This document shows positions 32,184-42,784 of a DNA stretch of 47,338 nt, in pieces. The translations under genes were made by a program, and so were the position numbers. Source of the stretch: JALZAA01 sp035938395 (lineage in GTDB: Bacteria > Actinomycetota > Acidimicrobiia > IMCC26256 > JACDBD01); NCBI GenBank assembly GCA_035938395.1, contig DASZGY010000020.1:1-47338 (forward strand), in the 5' to 3' direction. The notes below the pieces were generated by a model, which was given only the letters and a program-made list of their open reading frames with translations, had not been told where the DNA came from and did not search any database. Numbering within the stretch: the stretch's first letter is position 1; each line of letters starts with the position of its first letter.

Positions 32184-34865
32184 ATGGGGAAGGCGACGCT
32201 CAAGGGCATTCTTGCTCGCAAGCTGCGGCTTGCGTTGACGACACTCGCCGTCCTCCTCGGGGTCGCGTTCGTCAGCGGCACGTACGTGCTGACCGACACC
32301 ATGGAGCGGTCGTTCGACACGATCTTCCGGAGAACCGTGACGGATGTGGACCTCGTCGTACGGGCGCGTGACCCGTACACGGGTGGTGGGTCACAACGGA
32401 CGCGTATCCCGGATGCGACCCTGGCGAGGGCGCGAGCCGTCGATGGCGTCGCGACCGCCGACGGGACGACGTTCGGGTACGCGCAGCTCGTCGGCCACAA
32501 CGGGGATTCGATCCAGAACGGGCTCGCGCCGACGATCGGGCTCTCATGGCCGGAGTCGGGCGCGGGCCCGCTCGCGCTCGCACACGACGGCAAGAGCCGG
32601 CCGCCCCGCGGTGACCGCGAGGTGCTCGTCGACGAAGGCACGGCCCGGGCGAACGGCTTCAAGGTCGGCGATCGCATCCGCGTGCTCCTCCAAGGACCGG
32701 CCCAGCAGTTCACGATCGTGGGCCTGTTCGCACTCAAGGGCCAAGCCGACCTCGGAGGCGTGACGGTCGCCGCCTTCGACCTCCCGACGTCGGAGCGGGT
32801 GCTCGCGTCGCCGGGCGCGCTCGACGCCATCTACGTCACGACTGATCCCGGCGTCGCCCCGGGGACCGTCGCACGCAATCTGCAGTCGGCGCTCGGCCGG
32901 AGCGACGAGGTTGTCTCGGCGTCGAAGTTGGCCGAGGAGCGCGCCGAGCCTGTCCGTCAGGGCGTCGGCAACCTCCGTCTGGCGTTGGTCGGCTTCGCCG
33001 CCATCGGGCTCGTCGTCGGCTCGTTCATCATCTTCAACACCTTCGCGATCCTCATCGCGCAACGCACGCGCGAGCTGGGCTTGCTCCGCGCGCTGGGCGC
33101 CAGCCGAGCGCAGGTGTTGGGCTCGGTCGTGCTCGAGGCCGCGATCGTCGGAGTCGTCGCGGCCGGGCTTGGTCTCGCCGCCGGGGTCGGGCTGGCGGCT
33201 CTCTTGTTGCGTGCCGTCGGCTTCGCCCGGATCGGGCTCGGCGCGCCCGAAGCGACCCCGGTGCTGCTGAACCGCACGATCATCGCGGCCGTGATCGTCG
33301 GTGTCGTCGTCACCGTCGGCTCGGCGCTCATTCCCGCCGTACGCGCGGCGCGCACTTCGCCGGTGGCAGCCATCAACGAGCTGCCGCGCGTCGGGTCGGC
33401 GCCGCTTCGCCGGCGCGCCCTCGTCGGCCTGCTCATCACGCTCGCGGGCATCGGCGCGCTCGCGCTCGGTTTCCAGATCGACGCCACACAGCTCTCCCGG
33501 CGAATCCAGGTCGTCGCTGTCGGCGCGCTCCTCGCCTTCTTCGGGGTGGTGATGCTGGTCGCCGCGTTCGCCCGCCCCCTGGCGCGCGTCATCGGATGGT
33601 TCCTGTCACGTGGGAGCGTCACCGGCCGTCTGGCGCAAGGCAACGCGATGCGCAACCCGCGCCGCACCGCAGCAACGTCGGCGGCGCTCGTGGTCGGCTT
33701 GAGTCTCGTGTGCCTGGTCGCGATCGTCGCCGCCTCGGTGAAGTCGTCGATCCGCACCGGTGTGGAGAAAGGCGTTCGCGCCGATTACATCCTCAGTGCG
33801 CAGGGGCTCACCGGCTTCTCCCCCCAGGTGAGCGCCCGGGTCGCATCGCTTCCCGCCGTCCAGGCGAGCACCGGCTTGCGGCTCGGCCGCGTGCGGGTCG
33901 GCAGTCGCCAGCAACTCGTCGTCGCCGTCGACCCGGCCGCGCTCGACCGCGTCCTCAACCTCGACATCCGCGCCGGCGGCACCCAAGGGATGGCGACGGG
34001 CGGCATCCTGCTGTCGCAGGACGAGGCCGAGCACTCCGGCGTCGGCCCCGGCGACCGGATCCAGCTCGTCTATCCGGTCGCGGGCCCGGTGCAGGTGCCG
34101 ATCGCCGGCGTGTACGCCCGCAAGCAGTTCACCGGCGCGTACCCGGTGCCGCTCGGAGTCGTGTCGACCGCGAGCGAGGAGCAGAACTTCGGCGGCGTCC
34201 AGCAGGACACCCTCGTCTACGTGAAGGCGAAACCGGGCCAGAGCGCAGCGGCGCGCCGCCAGATCGAGGGCGCCATCGGCGCCGACTTCCCGAACGTCGT
34301 CATCAACTCGCGGTCTCAGTTCCAGAACCTGCAAGAGGGCACGGTCGACCAGTTCGTGGCCGGGCTTGTGGCGTTGCTCGTCCTGTCGGAGATCATCGCC
34401 GTGCTCGGCATCATCAACACCCTGCTGCTGTCGGTCTACGAGCGAACGCGGGAGCTGGGGCTGCTGCGGGTCGTCGGCATGTCGCGGATCCAGGTGCGCC
34501 GCATGGTGCGGGGCGAGTCGATCATCATCGCCGTCATCGGGTGCATCTTCGGCTTGGGCCTGGGGGTCTTCTGGGGCTGGGCGTTCACGACGGCGTTACG
34601 CGAGCAGGGCCTCGACCAGTTCGACGTGCCGCCGGTCCAGATCGCCGCGTTTCTCGTGTTCTCCGTGATCGCCGGCGCCGTCGCTGCGTGGCTGCCCGCG
34701 TGGCGGGCGTCGCGCCTCGACGTGCTCGAAGCCATCTCCGAGGGAGTGACCGACGTCAGGAAGGGTCGCGGGTGGGTGTCCCGTCCCCGACCGCAGCGCT
34801 CCGCCCGACGAGCTCGATCGCGGCGAGGTAGACGAGCAAGAGCAGCGCGAGCACCAACAGCGTGA
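32184..34865 (+). CDS. FtsX/MacB-type ABC transporter permease (two FtsX domains)
   Basis: This 893-residue integral membrane protein has an N-terminal helix, a large extracytoplasmic MacB-PCD-like domain, a three-helix FtsX domain ending near VSPVAAINELPRV-type sequence, a second extracytoplasmic domain and a last FtsX domain ending in ASRLDVLEAISEG. It is the permease type that moves lipoproteins, lipids or peptides, or transmits force, together with a separate ATPase. No ATPase gene is adjacent, which is unusual. The last 36 codons are antisense to the end of the convergent membrane-protein gene and read as a low-complexity Arg/Ala tail. The true domain ends near residue 855. Confidence 0.9.
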   Translation: MGKATLKGILARKLRLALTTLAVLLGVAFVSGTYVLTDTMERSFDTIFRRTVTDVDLVVRARDPYTGGGSQRTRIPDATLARARAVDGVATADGTTFGYAQLVGHNGDSIQNGLAPTIGLSWPESGAGPLALAHDGKSRPPRGDREVLVDEGTARANGFKVGDRIRVLLQGPAQQFTIVGLFALKGQADLGGVTVAAFDLPTSERVLASPGALDAIYVTTDPGVAPGTVARNLQSALGRSDEVVSASKLAEERAEPVRQGVGNLRLALVGFAAIGLVVGSFIIFNTFAILIAQRTRELGLLRALGASRAQVLGSVVLEAAIVGVVAAGLGLAAGVGLAALLLRAVGFARIGLGAPEATPVLLNRTIIAAVIVGVVVTVGSALIPAVRAARTSPVAAINELPRVGSAPLRRRALVGLLITLAGIGALALGFQIDATQLSRRIQVVAVGALLAFFGVVMLVAAFARPLARVIGWFLSRGSVTGRLAQGNAMRNPRRTAATSAALVVGLSLVCLVAIVAASVKSSIRTGVEKGVRADYILSAQGLTGFSPQVSARVASLPAVQASTGLRLGRVRVGSRQQLVVAVDPAALDRVLNLDIRAGGTQGMATGGILLSQDEAEHSGVGPGDRIQLVYPVAGPVQVPIAGVYARKQFTGAYPVPLGVVSTASEEQNFGGVQQDTLVYVKAKPGQSAAARRQIEGAIGADFPNVVINSRSQFQNLQEGTVDQFVAGLVALLVLSEIIAVLGIINTLLLSVYERTRELGLLRVVGMSRIQVRRMVRGESIIIAVIGCIFGLGLGVFWGWAFTTALREQGLDQFDVPPVQIAAFLVFSVIAGAVAAWLPAWRASRLDVLEAISEGVTDVRKGRGWVSRPRPQRSARRARSRRGRRARAARAPTA

Positions 34866-35976
34866 GCGGGCGCGGGCTGCTCCAGAGGAACAGGACCAGG
34901 AACGCGAGTGCGACGCCCGCAATGCGGAGCCCCACCTTGTGCGCGGCCACCCATGTGCCGACCGGCCCCGGCTTCCAGCCCGCCTGATCGGCCTTGTTCC
35001 CGGCCCCGCGCATGAGGCTCTTCGCGCCCTCGCGAATCCGCACCGCGAGCCGTGACGGCCCGGAGAGGAAGGCAGCGAGGGCGACGATGATGCCGAGCGC
35101 GGCGATCGTCCGGATGCCGTTGCGCAGGAAGCGGACGAGTATGTCGAAGGTGGCTGCCGCCGCGTCATGATTCTGCGCGGCGTTGACAAACGCGGATCTG
35201 CCGAGCGCGAGCAAAGCGGCGGTGACGGCCATGGCGACGACGAGCCCGAGGCCCCACCTCATCAGCGTGCGCCGGCGGTTGCCCGAGAGCGCGAGTGCGG
35301 CTGCGAGCAGCACGAAGACGAGCACGACGAGCACGATGCGCAACCGGTCGAGCAGGTGCACCGCGCTGCGGGCCTTCTCGAGCTGTTTGGCGTCGAACAG
35401 CTCGACCTGGAGGTTCTTCTGCTTCTTGGCGAGGCCGTCGAACACCGTGACGCCGCGTTCGTCGAGCCTCTTGACGACGTCGTCGATTTCGGCCGAGAGG
35501 TCGAGGACGACCTTGTCGTTCTTGATGGAGACGTTCTTGCCCTCGCCGGTCAGCACCTTGACGACGCTGGTGTGCGCACGCCGGTTGGCGTTCTTCCACA
35601 CGGTCGCGAACTGCTCGGTCGCGAGGGCGCGGGTGGCGGCGTCCCCCACGAAGGTCTGGACGCCCGAGCTGATAGGGCCGGCGAGGAATTGCGCTCTGTC
35701 GGGGAGGGCGTCCTTCGCCCGCGCCTCGACGTCGACCTCCTGGAACAGGCGGTTGGTGGCGCGCTTCGCCACCACGTCGGTGATGGCCTTGTTCGTCGCC
35801 AGTGGCGCCACCGTGTCGACGTAGTGATTGGTGTCGAGAACGAGGTTGCGGACCCAGACGGACAGTCCCGCCAGCGGTACGAGCACCACGCTCACGATCA
35901 CGAGGATCGCGACGAGGGCCCGTCGCCAGCGCGGCAGCCGTTTCGGGGTCTCTGCGGTCTCCGTGCCGGCAGTCAT
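34756..35976 (-). CDS. Conserved actinobacterial membrane protein, unknown function
   Basis: This 406-residue protein has one N-terminal helix (ALVAILVIVSVVLVPLAGLSVW), a soluble, probably extracytoplasmic region rich in charged residues (about 45-215), then two helix pairs and a terminal pair separated by basic loops. I recognise it as a conserved hypothetical type but no function is known. The start is ATG 35976. Its 3' end overlaps by 110 bp the convergent permease gene, so transcripts of the two would be antisense to each other. Divergence or co-expression with the YihY gene upstream (67 bp, same strand) is possible. Confidence 0.75.
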   Translation of the reverse strand: MTAGTETAETPKRLPRWRRALVAILVIVSVVLVPLAGLSVWVRNLVLDTNHYVDTVAPLATNKAITDVVAKRATNRLFQEVDVEARAKDALPDRAQFLAGPISSGVQTFVGDAATRALATEQFATVWKNANRRAHTSVVKVLTGEGKNVSIKNDKVVLDLSAEIDDVVKRLDERGVTVFDGLAKKQKNLQVELFDAKQLEKARSAVHLLDRLRIVLVVLVFVLLAAALALSGNRRRTLMRWGLGLVVAMAVTAALLALGRSAFVNAAQNHDAAAATFDILVRFLRNGIRTIAALGIIVALAAFLSGPSRLAVRIREGAKSLMRGAGNKADQAGWKPGPVGTWVAAHKVGLRIAGVALAFLVLFLWSSPRPLTLLVLALLLLVYLAAIELVGRSAAVGDGTPTRDPS

Positions 35977-36043
35977 TCCGCGACTATCACCTTCCGTATC
36001 TCACAGCTGCGAGGGGCTGATATGCAGGATTTCCCTCTCCGGC

Positions 36044-37006
36044 TCACGTTGCATCACCCCGATTGGGTGATTGGGCCTGGTCCTCCTCGTCGTTGCGTGC
36101 GTTCTGGCGCTCCCAGAGCGTCGCGTTGAGTATCACGCCGGCCACGAACAGGCGACCGATGAGGAAGAGCGACAGCAGGAGCGCCGCCGCGACACCGAGG
36201 GCACCGTACGTCTCGGAGGACCTCGAAATGCGGTACGAGATGAAATACACGTTGACGAGATGGATCACCTGCAGGCCCAGACCGATGGTGACTGCGCCGG
36301 GCAGCAAAGCTGTCCAATGCACGGAGGGCCGCGGGAGGATCCAAAGCGCCAGAAACGCGAGCCAGACGTACGCGATGCCGATGAGAACGGTGGCGATCAC
36401 CCCGGGCCCCGGCGACTCGTGCCGAATGGCGGTGGCGACGAAGGTGACCGTCAAGAACGCCGCGATGAGACCGAGCACACCCAGGACGGCCAGCGGCTTG
36501 CGCCCGAGCGGTCCGGCGGGGACGCCCCACGCGAGCGCGCTCACGGTCCGGAACGCCTTGATCGCGCCCAGGCTCGCCAGGTACAGCGCCGAGATGCCGA
36601 TGAGCACCACGATGAACCGGGCGTGCTCCGCATCGGCGGCGGCTTCCGAGACGGACTTGGAGGCCAGCCCGACGACCCCGAGCTTGTCGGCGAGTTCCGA
36701 CGAGTTCTTGTGATCCGCCGCCTCGAGGAATCCCAGCCCTCCGACGATCACGAGCGTGAAGGGGAGCAACCAGAGGAAGAGCCGGTACGCGAGAGCACCG
36801 GCGAGCAGGAAGCCGGCACGGTCTCGATCGCGCTCGTACGCGCTGAGCGTCGCGTCCACGCTGCGCACGCGCGCCCGCCTCGCCTCGAGGGCGGCCCGCG
36901 CCGCGTCACCCCGGTTCCTCGCCTTCGAGACGAACCCCTGGACCTTGCCGTCGCCACGCAACGCTTCATGTTCGCGGGGATCGGCGCCGGGGGAGCGGAA
37001 TGTCAC
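36044..37006 (-). CDS. YihY/BrkB family inner membrane protein
   Basis: This 320-residue polytopic protein belongs to the YihY/BrkB family (once annotated as RNase BN), whose molecular role is not established. Typical features are the N-terminal RDRAGFLLAGALAYRLFLWL, about six hydrophobic helices, ETYGALGVAAALLLSLFLIG and GVILNATLWER near the end. A longer than usual basic N-terminus (1-65) precedes the first helix. The start is ATG 37006, 22 bp from the divergent tRNA-Val gene. The next gene downstream on the same strand is the 406-residue membrane protein. Confidence 0.85.
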   Translation of the reverse strand: MTFRSPGADPREHEALRGDGKVQGFVSKARNRGDAARAALEARRARVRSVDATLSAYERDRDRAGFLLAGALAYRLFLWLLPFTLVIVGGLGFLEAADHKNSSELADKLGVVGLASKSVSEAAADAEHARFIVVLIGISALYLASLGAIKAFRTVSALAWGVPAGPLGRKPLAVLGVLGLIAAFLTVTFVATAIRHESPGPGVIATVLIGIAYVWLAFLALWILPRPSVHWTALLPGAVTIGLGLQVIHLVNVYFISYRISRSSETYGALGVAAALLLSLFLIGRLFVAGVILNATLWERQNARNDEEDQAQSPNRGDAT

Positions 37007-37028
37007 CCGCTACCATCGTCGCCTCACC

Positions 37029-37103
37029 GGGCGGTTAGCTCAGGGGGAGAGCACTTCCTTGACGCGGAAGGGGTCAGAGGTTCAAATCCTCTACCGCCCA
37101 CCA
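37029..37103 (+). tRNA. tRNA-Val (anticodon GAC), CCA encoded
   Basis: A complete cloverleaf: the acceptor stem GGGCGGT pairs with ACCGCCC; the D-arm is TAGCTCAGGGGGAGAGC; the anticodon stem CTTCC/GGAAG encloses the loop TTGACGC with anticodon GAC; the T-arm is AGAGGTTCAAATCCTCT. Discriminator A (37100) is followed by an encoded CCA (37101-37103). Confidence 0.96.
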
Positions 37104-37234
37104 CGAACCTCCTGATCAGCGTGCCGAGCGTGCGGGGCGCGCTCGTGGTTCGTCATGGAGTTCGCGCCAGGCCGACGTGCACGACGGCTCGCTCTCGACA
37201 TCACCCCGCAGAGAAGGCGCGCCGCTCTCGGACC

Positions 37235-37275
37235 GCACGGCGAACCCGTGGTGCAAGATCACGGGTTCGCCGTGC
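37235..37275. terminator. Perfect 16-bp hairpin between tRNA-Val and a membrane protein gene
   Basis: GCACGGCGAACCCGTG (37235-37250) and its exact complement (37260-37275) flank a 9-nt loop. It lies 11 bp beyond the stop of the leftward membrane protein gene and 130 bp after tRNA-Val, so it can serve as a bidirectional terminator. No T-tract follows on either strand. Confidence 0.65.
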
Positions 37276-37285
37276 AGTCAGGACG

Positions 37286-37669
37286 TCATTCGGGCTCGCC
37301 GTAGACCACCAGGCCGTACACGACCAGCACGGCCAGGAACATGACGATGAGCGACGTGACCGGGAACACGAACACCCACAACATGTTCGCGACGATCGCA
37401 ATCGACCCCAGGGTGATGCCGATCCATCGGGCGATCTGCGACCGGTAGAACACGCCGATGCCCGAGAGCACCAGGATGATGCCGAGGATCAGGTAGAACC
37501 AGCCCCAGCCACCGAGCTTGTCGGCGTACAAGAGCCCGTTGATCTTGGTGTCGGCTCGGTCGAGGGCCCACAGGCCGTCGACGACGTCGAGTAAGCCGAC
37601 GATGATCAGCATCACGCCGGCGAAGGCCAACCAGCCGGTGCCTTCTTTCCTGGTCTGCATCGTTGCCAT
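37286..37669 (-). CDS. Four-helix membrane protein (DUF7144-like)
   Basis: This 127-residue protein has four hydrophobic segments (WLAFAGVMLIIVGLLDVV, WFYLILGIILVLSGIGVFY, WIGITLGSIAIVANMLWVF, SLIVMFLAVLVVYGLVVY). It resembles a small membrane family common in actinobacteria and sometimes annotated DUF7144; the function is unknown. ATG 37669 has GGAGGG 6 bp upstream, which decides against the longer frame to 37741. It is divergent from the pyruvate dehydrogenase gene across about 190 bp. Confidence 0.85.
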   Translation of the reverse strand: MATMQTRKEGTGWLAFAGVMLIIVGLLDVVDGLWALDRADTKINGLLYADKLGGWGWFYLILGIILVLSGIGVFYRSQIARWIGITLGSIAIVANMLWVFVFPVTSLIVMFLAVLVVYGLVVYGEPE

Positions 37670-37760
37670 TTGCCGCCCTCCACCTCGGGGCCGCGCCGTC
37701 GCAAGCCCGATGCCGCGATGCGGCGCAATGCCGAGTTTCACCTAACTCCAGGCCGTCGAC

Positions 37761-37821
37761 CGTTACAAGCACCTGACTGTGGAGAACGGCCGGGATCGTT
37801 ACCGAACGGTAAGGGCGTAAC
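37761..37821 (+). promoter_or_regulatory. Candidate operator: GTTAC-type palindrome cluster upstream of aceE
   Basis: A 14-bp palindrome TTACCGAACGGTAA (6-bp arms, 2-nt spacer) lies at 37799-37812, 45 bp before the likely start codon. Related half-sites are CGTTAC at 37761-37766 and 37798-37803 and the inverted CGTAAC at 37816-37821. The AT-rich repeats stand out in this GC-rich region and suggest binding of a dimeric regulator controlling aceE and perhaps the divergent membrane protein gene. Confidence 0.45.
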
Positions 37822-37856
37822 CTGTGGAAACAGGCAGCGTCTGGAGGAACGCTCTC

Positions 37857-40544
<2,688 letters not shown>

Positions 40545-40548
40545 GGCC

Positions 40549-40788
40549 TCAGCTCGCCCGGCGGCCCCCGTCGGCGCCGCTGCGCCGCTCGTCGATCGCG
40601 AGCGGGTCGTCGGCGTCCCAGTCGTCGCCGTGCTCATCGTCGTCGTCGTCCCAGCCCTTGTCGTCGTCGACGGTGCCTTCCTCGACGTCGGCCAGCGAGC
40701 CGCTGCCCTCGGAGAACAGGTCGTCGTCGAAGCCCTGCTTGAGCTCGCGGGCCTCGCGGAACCGCCGGGCACGTCCTTTTCTGGGCAC
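40549..40788 (-). CDS. Small acidic protein of unknown function
   Basis: This is a 79-residue frame from GTG 40788 with a GGTGA 6-7 bp upstream. The first 20 residues are basic (PRKGRARRFREARELKQGFD). They are followed by a Ser/Gly stretch and an Asp-rich tail (DDDKGWDDDDDEHGDDWDADD). The charge segregation and codon use look like a real protein, but I recognise no family. It is convergent with aceE, 4 bp from its stop. Such tails suggest metal or protein binding, which is a guess. Confidence 0.45.
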   Translation of the reverse strand: MPRKGRARRFREARELKQGFDDDLFSEGSGSLADVEEGTVDDDKGWDDDDDEHGDDWDADDPLAIDERRSGADGGRRAS

Positions 40789-41205
40789 TTCGTCACCTAC
40801 CTAGCGGCGCCGGTACGGGCGAGCCCGGCCGGCGCGTCAAGCGCCCCGGAACCGGCGGCGGCCGGCCCCGGCAGGGGTCTTGGACCCACCATGATGCCGC
40901 AGAATCTGCCGGTCGTGTGCGCAATCTGCGGGCGTCTTCTGCGCAAACGGCGTGACGCGCTCGGCGCTCCCGCCACCGTTCGGCGGCCGCTCGACCGGAG
41001 CGGACGGGCGAGGTTCCAGAGTGACCCCGACCGGCGGGACGTCTCGCTCGGAGTTCGGCGGCCCGGTTGGCCGAGTGGCGGCCTCCGCTCTCGGTGGCCA
41101 GCGTGTCACTCTGGGTGGTTTTTCCTCTTTCCAAAAGCTGTAACGGAGCGAACGGAGCGAACGTACCTAGATGCGAACAAAACCAAGAGCAATTGGGGTG
41201 ATCGA
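40789..41205. other. 417-bp interval without a recognisable gene
   Basis: No convincing coding frame is seen: the in-frame extension of the next gene has a short CxxC stretch but poor codon bias. The left part is extremely G/C rich with several short dyads (for example GCAGAATCTGC-type repeats near 40903-40940). The right end becomes AT-richer, with a perfect tandem 9-bp repeat ACGGAGCGA at 41143-41151 and 41152-41160, about 45 bp before the next start. It may be a long 5' leader or hold a structured RNA; I cannot name a riboswitch class. Confidence 0.4.
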
Positions 41206-41583
41206 ATGAAGAGGATCATCGTCAGTCTGGTGGCGACGGCCGCTCTAGCTGTCCCAGTGGGCTGGGCGTCAACCGCTGCGGCAAAGCCCGGCCCCGACCC
41301 CGACGCAAATGGCGACGTGCACTCGAACTGTCATACGGGATCCAAGTTCCGTGGAGCCGGTGGCGAAGACGCCGGTCCTGGTAATCCAAAGTACACCAGC
41401 GATGGCGCCGAGTGTGCTGCCGCTCCGGTGACCCCGGTGACTCCGGGGGCTCCCGCTGCGCCCGGCGCGGCAGGCGCGGCGGGCGCGCAGAGTGCATCGC
41501 GTGTCGCGGCCGCGGGTGCTCCGGTCGTCGCGCCGTCCAGCGCGGCCGTGCCGGTTGCCGCCGCGCCGCGCACGACGGGCTAG
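41206..41583 (+). CDS. Secreted Pro/Ala/Gly-rich protein
   Basis: This 125-residue protein starts at ATG 41206 with GGGGTGA upstream. The signal peptide KRIIVSLVATAALAVPVGWA ends near STAAA. The mature part has a short domain with two cysteines (HSNCHTGSKFRGAGGED; DGAECAAA), then a low-complexity tail of VTPVTPGAPAAPGAAGAA type, reminiscent of cell-wall-associated linkers. No family recognised. It is followed 40 bp later by an L,D-transpeptidase lipoprotein, which supports a cell-surface role. Confidence 0.7.
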   Translation: MKRIIVSLVATAALAVPVGWASTAAAKPGPDPDANGDVHSNCHTGSKFRGAGGEDAGPGNPKYTSDGAECAAAPVTPVTPGAPAAPGAAGAAGAQSASRVAAAGAPVVAPSSAAVPVAAAPRTTG

Positions 41584-41623
41584 TCATCGCGGCCACGGTC
41601 ATGCCCGAATCGGCATGCGGACC

Positions 41624-42400
41624 ATGAAGAGGGCCCCGAGGGTTTCGGCTCTCGGGGTCCTCTTGTGCGTCGTGCTGCTGGCGGCGGCGTGCGGCGGAGG
41701 GAGCGGCTCACCGCGTGCCTCTTCCACGAAACCGGCGCCGCGGAGCGCTTCACCGCCGACCGCCACGACACTGCCGCCGGGCGTGAGCTTGACCGCACAA
41801 GTGACCGCGCCACTCGCAGGCGTTTTCGATGACCCCTCGTCGCCTCAACCGAGCATGTCGTTCGGCCCGAGCTGGCACATCGACGACGATCCGTCGATGC
41901 CCACCGTTCCAGAGGTGTTTCTGGTCCAGGAACAGCGCCCGGGCTGGGTGAGAGTCCTGTTGCCGACGCGGCCCAACGGGAGTAGCGGCTGGATCCATGC
42001 CGGCGACGTGCAGGTGAGCCCCGACCCGTACCGCATACAGGTCGACATCGCCGCGCACCAGATCACGGTGTTCAACGGGACGCAAGTGTTCTACCAAGGT
42101 CCGGTCGCTGACGGAGCTCCGCAGACTCCGACACCGCCCGGATTGTTCTACACGCGAGTTCTGTTACAGACGCCGGATCCGAGCAGTGTCTACGGCCCGT
42201 TCGCGTACGGATTGTCGGCGCATTCGGAAGCTCTGACGACTTTCGACGGGGGCGACGCCGAGATCGGCATTCACGGCAACAACGATGCCTCGGCGCTCGG
42301 CAAGAGCATCAGCCACGGTTGCGTCCGCATGGACAACAGCGCGATCACGGTTCTCTCCAAGATCTTGCCGCTCGGCACACCTGTTCAGATCAACCCGTGA
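41624..42400 (+). CDS. L,D-transpeptidase (YkuD domain) lipoprotein
   Basis: This exported lipoprotein of 258 residues has lipobox LAAAC (C23), a Thr/Pro/Ser-rich linker, an SH3-like region (about 60-130, with PGWVRVLLP and GSSGWIHAGDV) and a C-terminal YkuD catalytic domain. The domain begins at YRIQVDIAAHQITVFNG and ends in the active-site motif SHGCVRMDN (H231, C233). Such enzymes make 3-3 crosslinks in peptidoglycan or attach proteins to it. ATG 41624 is chosen; ATG 41615, three codons upstream, is possible. It lies just after the secreted Pro/Ala-rich protein. Confidence 0.92.
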   Translation: MKRAPRVSALGVLLCVVLLAAACGGGSGSPRASSTKPAPRSASPPTATTLPPGVSLTAQVTAPLAGVFDDPSSPQPSMSFGPSWHIDDDPSMPTVPEVFLVQEQRPGWVRVLLPTRPNGSSGWIHAGDVQVSPDPYRIQVDIAAHQITVFNGTQVFYQGPVADGAPQTPTPPGLFYTRVLLQTPDPSSVYGPFAYGLSAHSEALTTFDGGDAEIGIHGNNDASALGKSISHGCVRMDNSAITVLSKILPLGTPVQINP

Positions 42401-42484
42401 CCGACTCGCTTCGGGCGTAAGAACGCGCCGCCCGTGCTTCGTGTGCGGCGATAGCCTCGTGCTCGCCAAACGGCAGGTTCGGAC

Positions 42485-42556
42485 GGGCGCTTAGCTCAGC
42501 GGGAGAGCGCTGCCTTCACACGGCAGAGGTCACTGGTTCGAAACCAGTAGCGCCCA
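42485..42556 (+). tRNA. tRNA-Val (anticodon CAC)
   Basis: A complete cloverleaf: the acceptor stem GGGCGCT pairs with AGCGCCC; the D-arm is TAGCTCAGCGGGAGAGC; the anticodon stem CTGCC/GGCAG encloses TTCACAC (anticodon CAC); the T-arm is CACTGGTTCGAAACCAGTA with the stem CTGGT/ACCAG. The discriminator is A (42556) and CCA is not encoded, unlike the other valine tRNA in this window. Confidence 0.96.
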
Positions 42557-42577
42557 CGTAGGGCTGGACACGCACAG

Positions 42578-42681
42578 GCACAGGCACAGGCGACGCGAAG
42601 CGGCCCGCAACTCCGGCTTCCTCGGTCCCAAGCGCCGCCTGCCCGAAGCGCTTTTGGCCAAAGGGTTCTTCGAGAACTAGG
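42578..42681 (+). pseudogene. Possible C-terminal gene remnant after tRNA-Val(CAC)
   Basis: A frame without a start codon reads RRREAARNSGFLGPKRRLP, then EALLAKGFFEN and a TAG at 42679-42681. It looks protein-like and has moderately G/C-biased third positions. It begins about 20 bp after the tRNA 3' end, next to a short CAGGCA repeat. It could be the tail of a gene truncated at the tRNA, as happens at integration sites, or chance. No integrase is present. Confidence 0.2.
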
Positions 42682-42784
42682 CGTTGCGACCCCGATCGCC
42701 ACACCGAGCTACACGTCGGCTCGTTCGAGCAAATGTTCTGTCGGGCTCACGACATCCGGTCGCCGCGAGACGGCCAGACCCGTG

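Noticed and set aside
30701..32830. 709-codon minus-strand open frame
   Set aside because: Runs through the SDR and CAP lipoprotein in another frame and antisense to the permease; no recognisable domain.
40891..41205. Possible CxxC protein starting at ATG 40891 in frame with the secreted protein
   Set aside because: Codon bias is poor, the sequence turns into Arg/Pro-rich noise, and the signal peptide at 41206 needs its own start.
42496..42704. Minus-strand frames reading GATGFEPVTSAV / WFRTSDLCR across tRNA-Val(CAC)
   Set aside because: This is the well-known spurious protein produced by translating the antisense of a tRNA gene; the cloverleaf explains the sequence.
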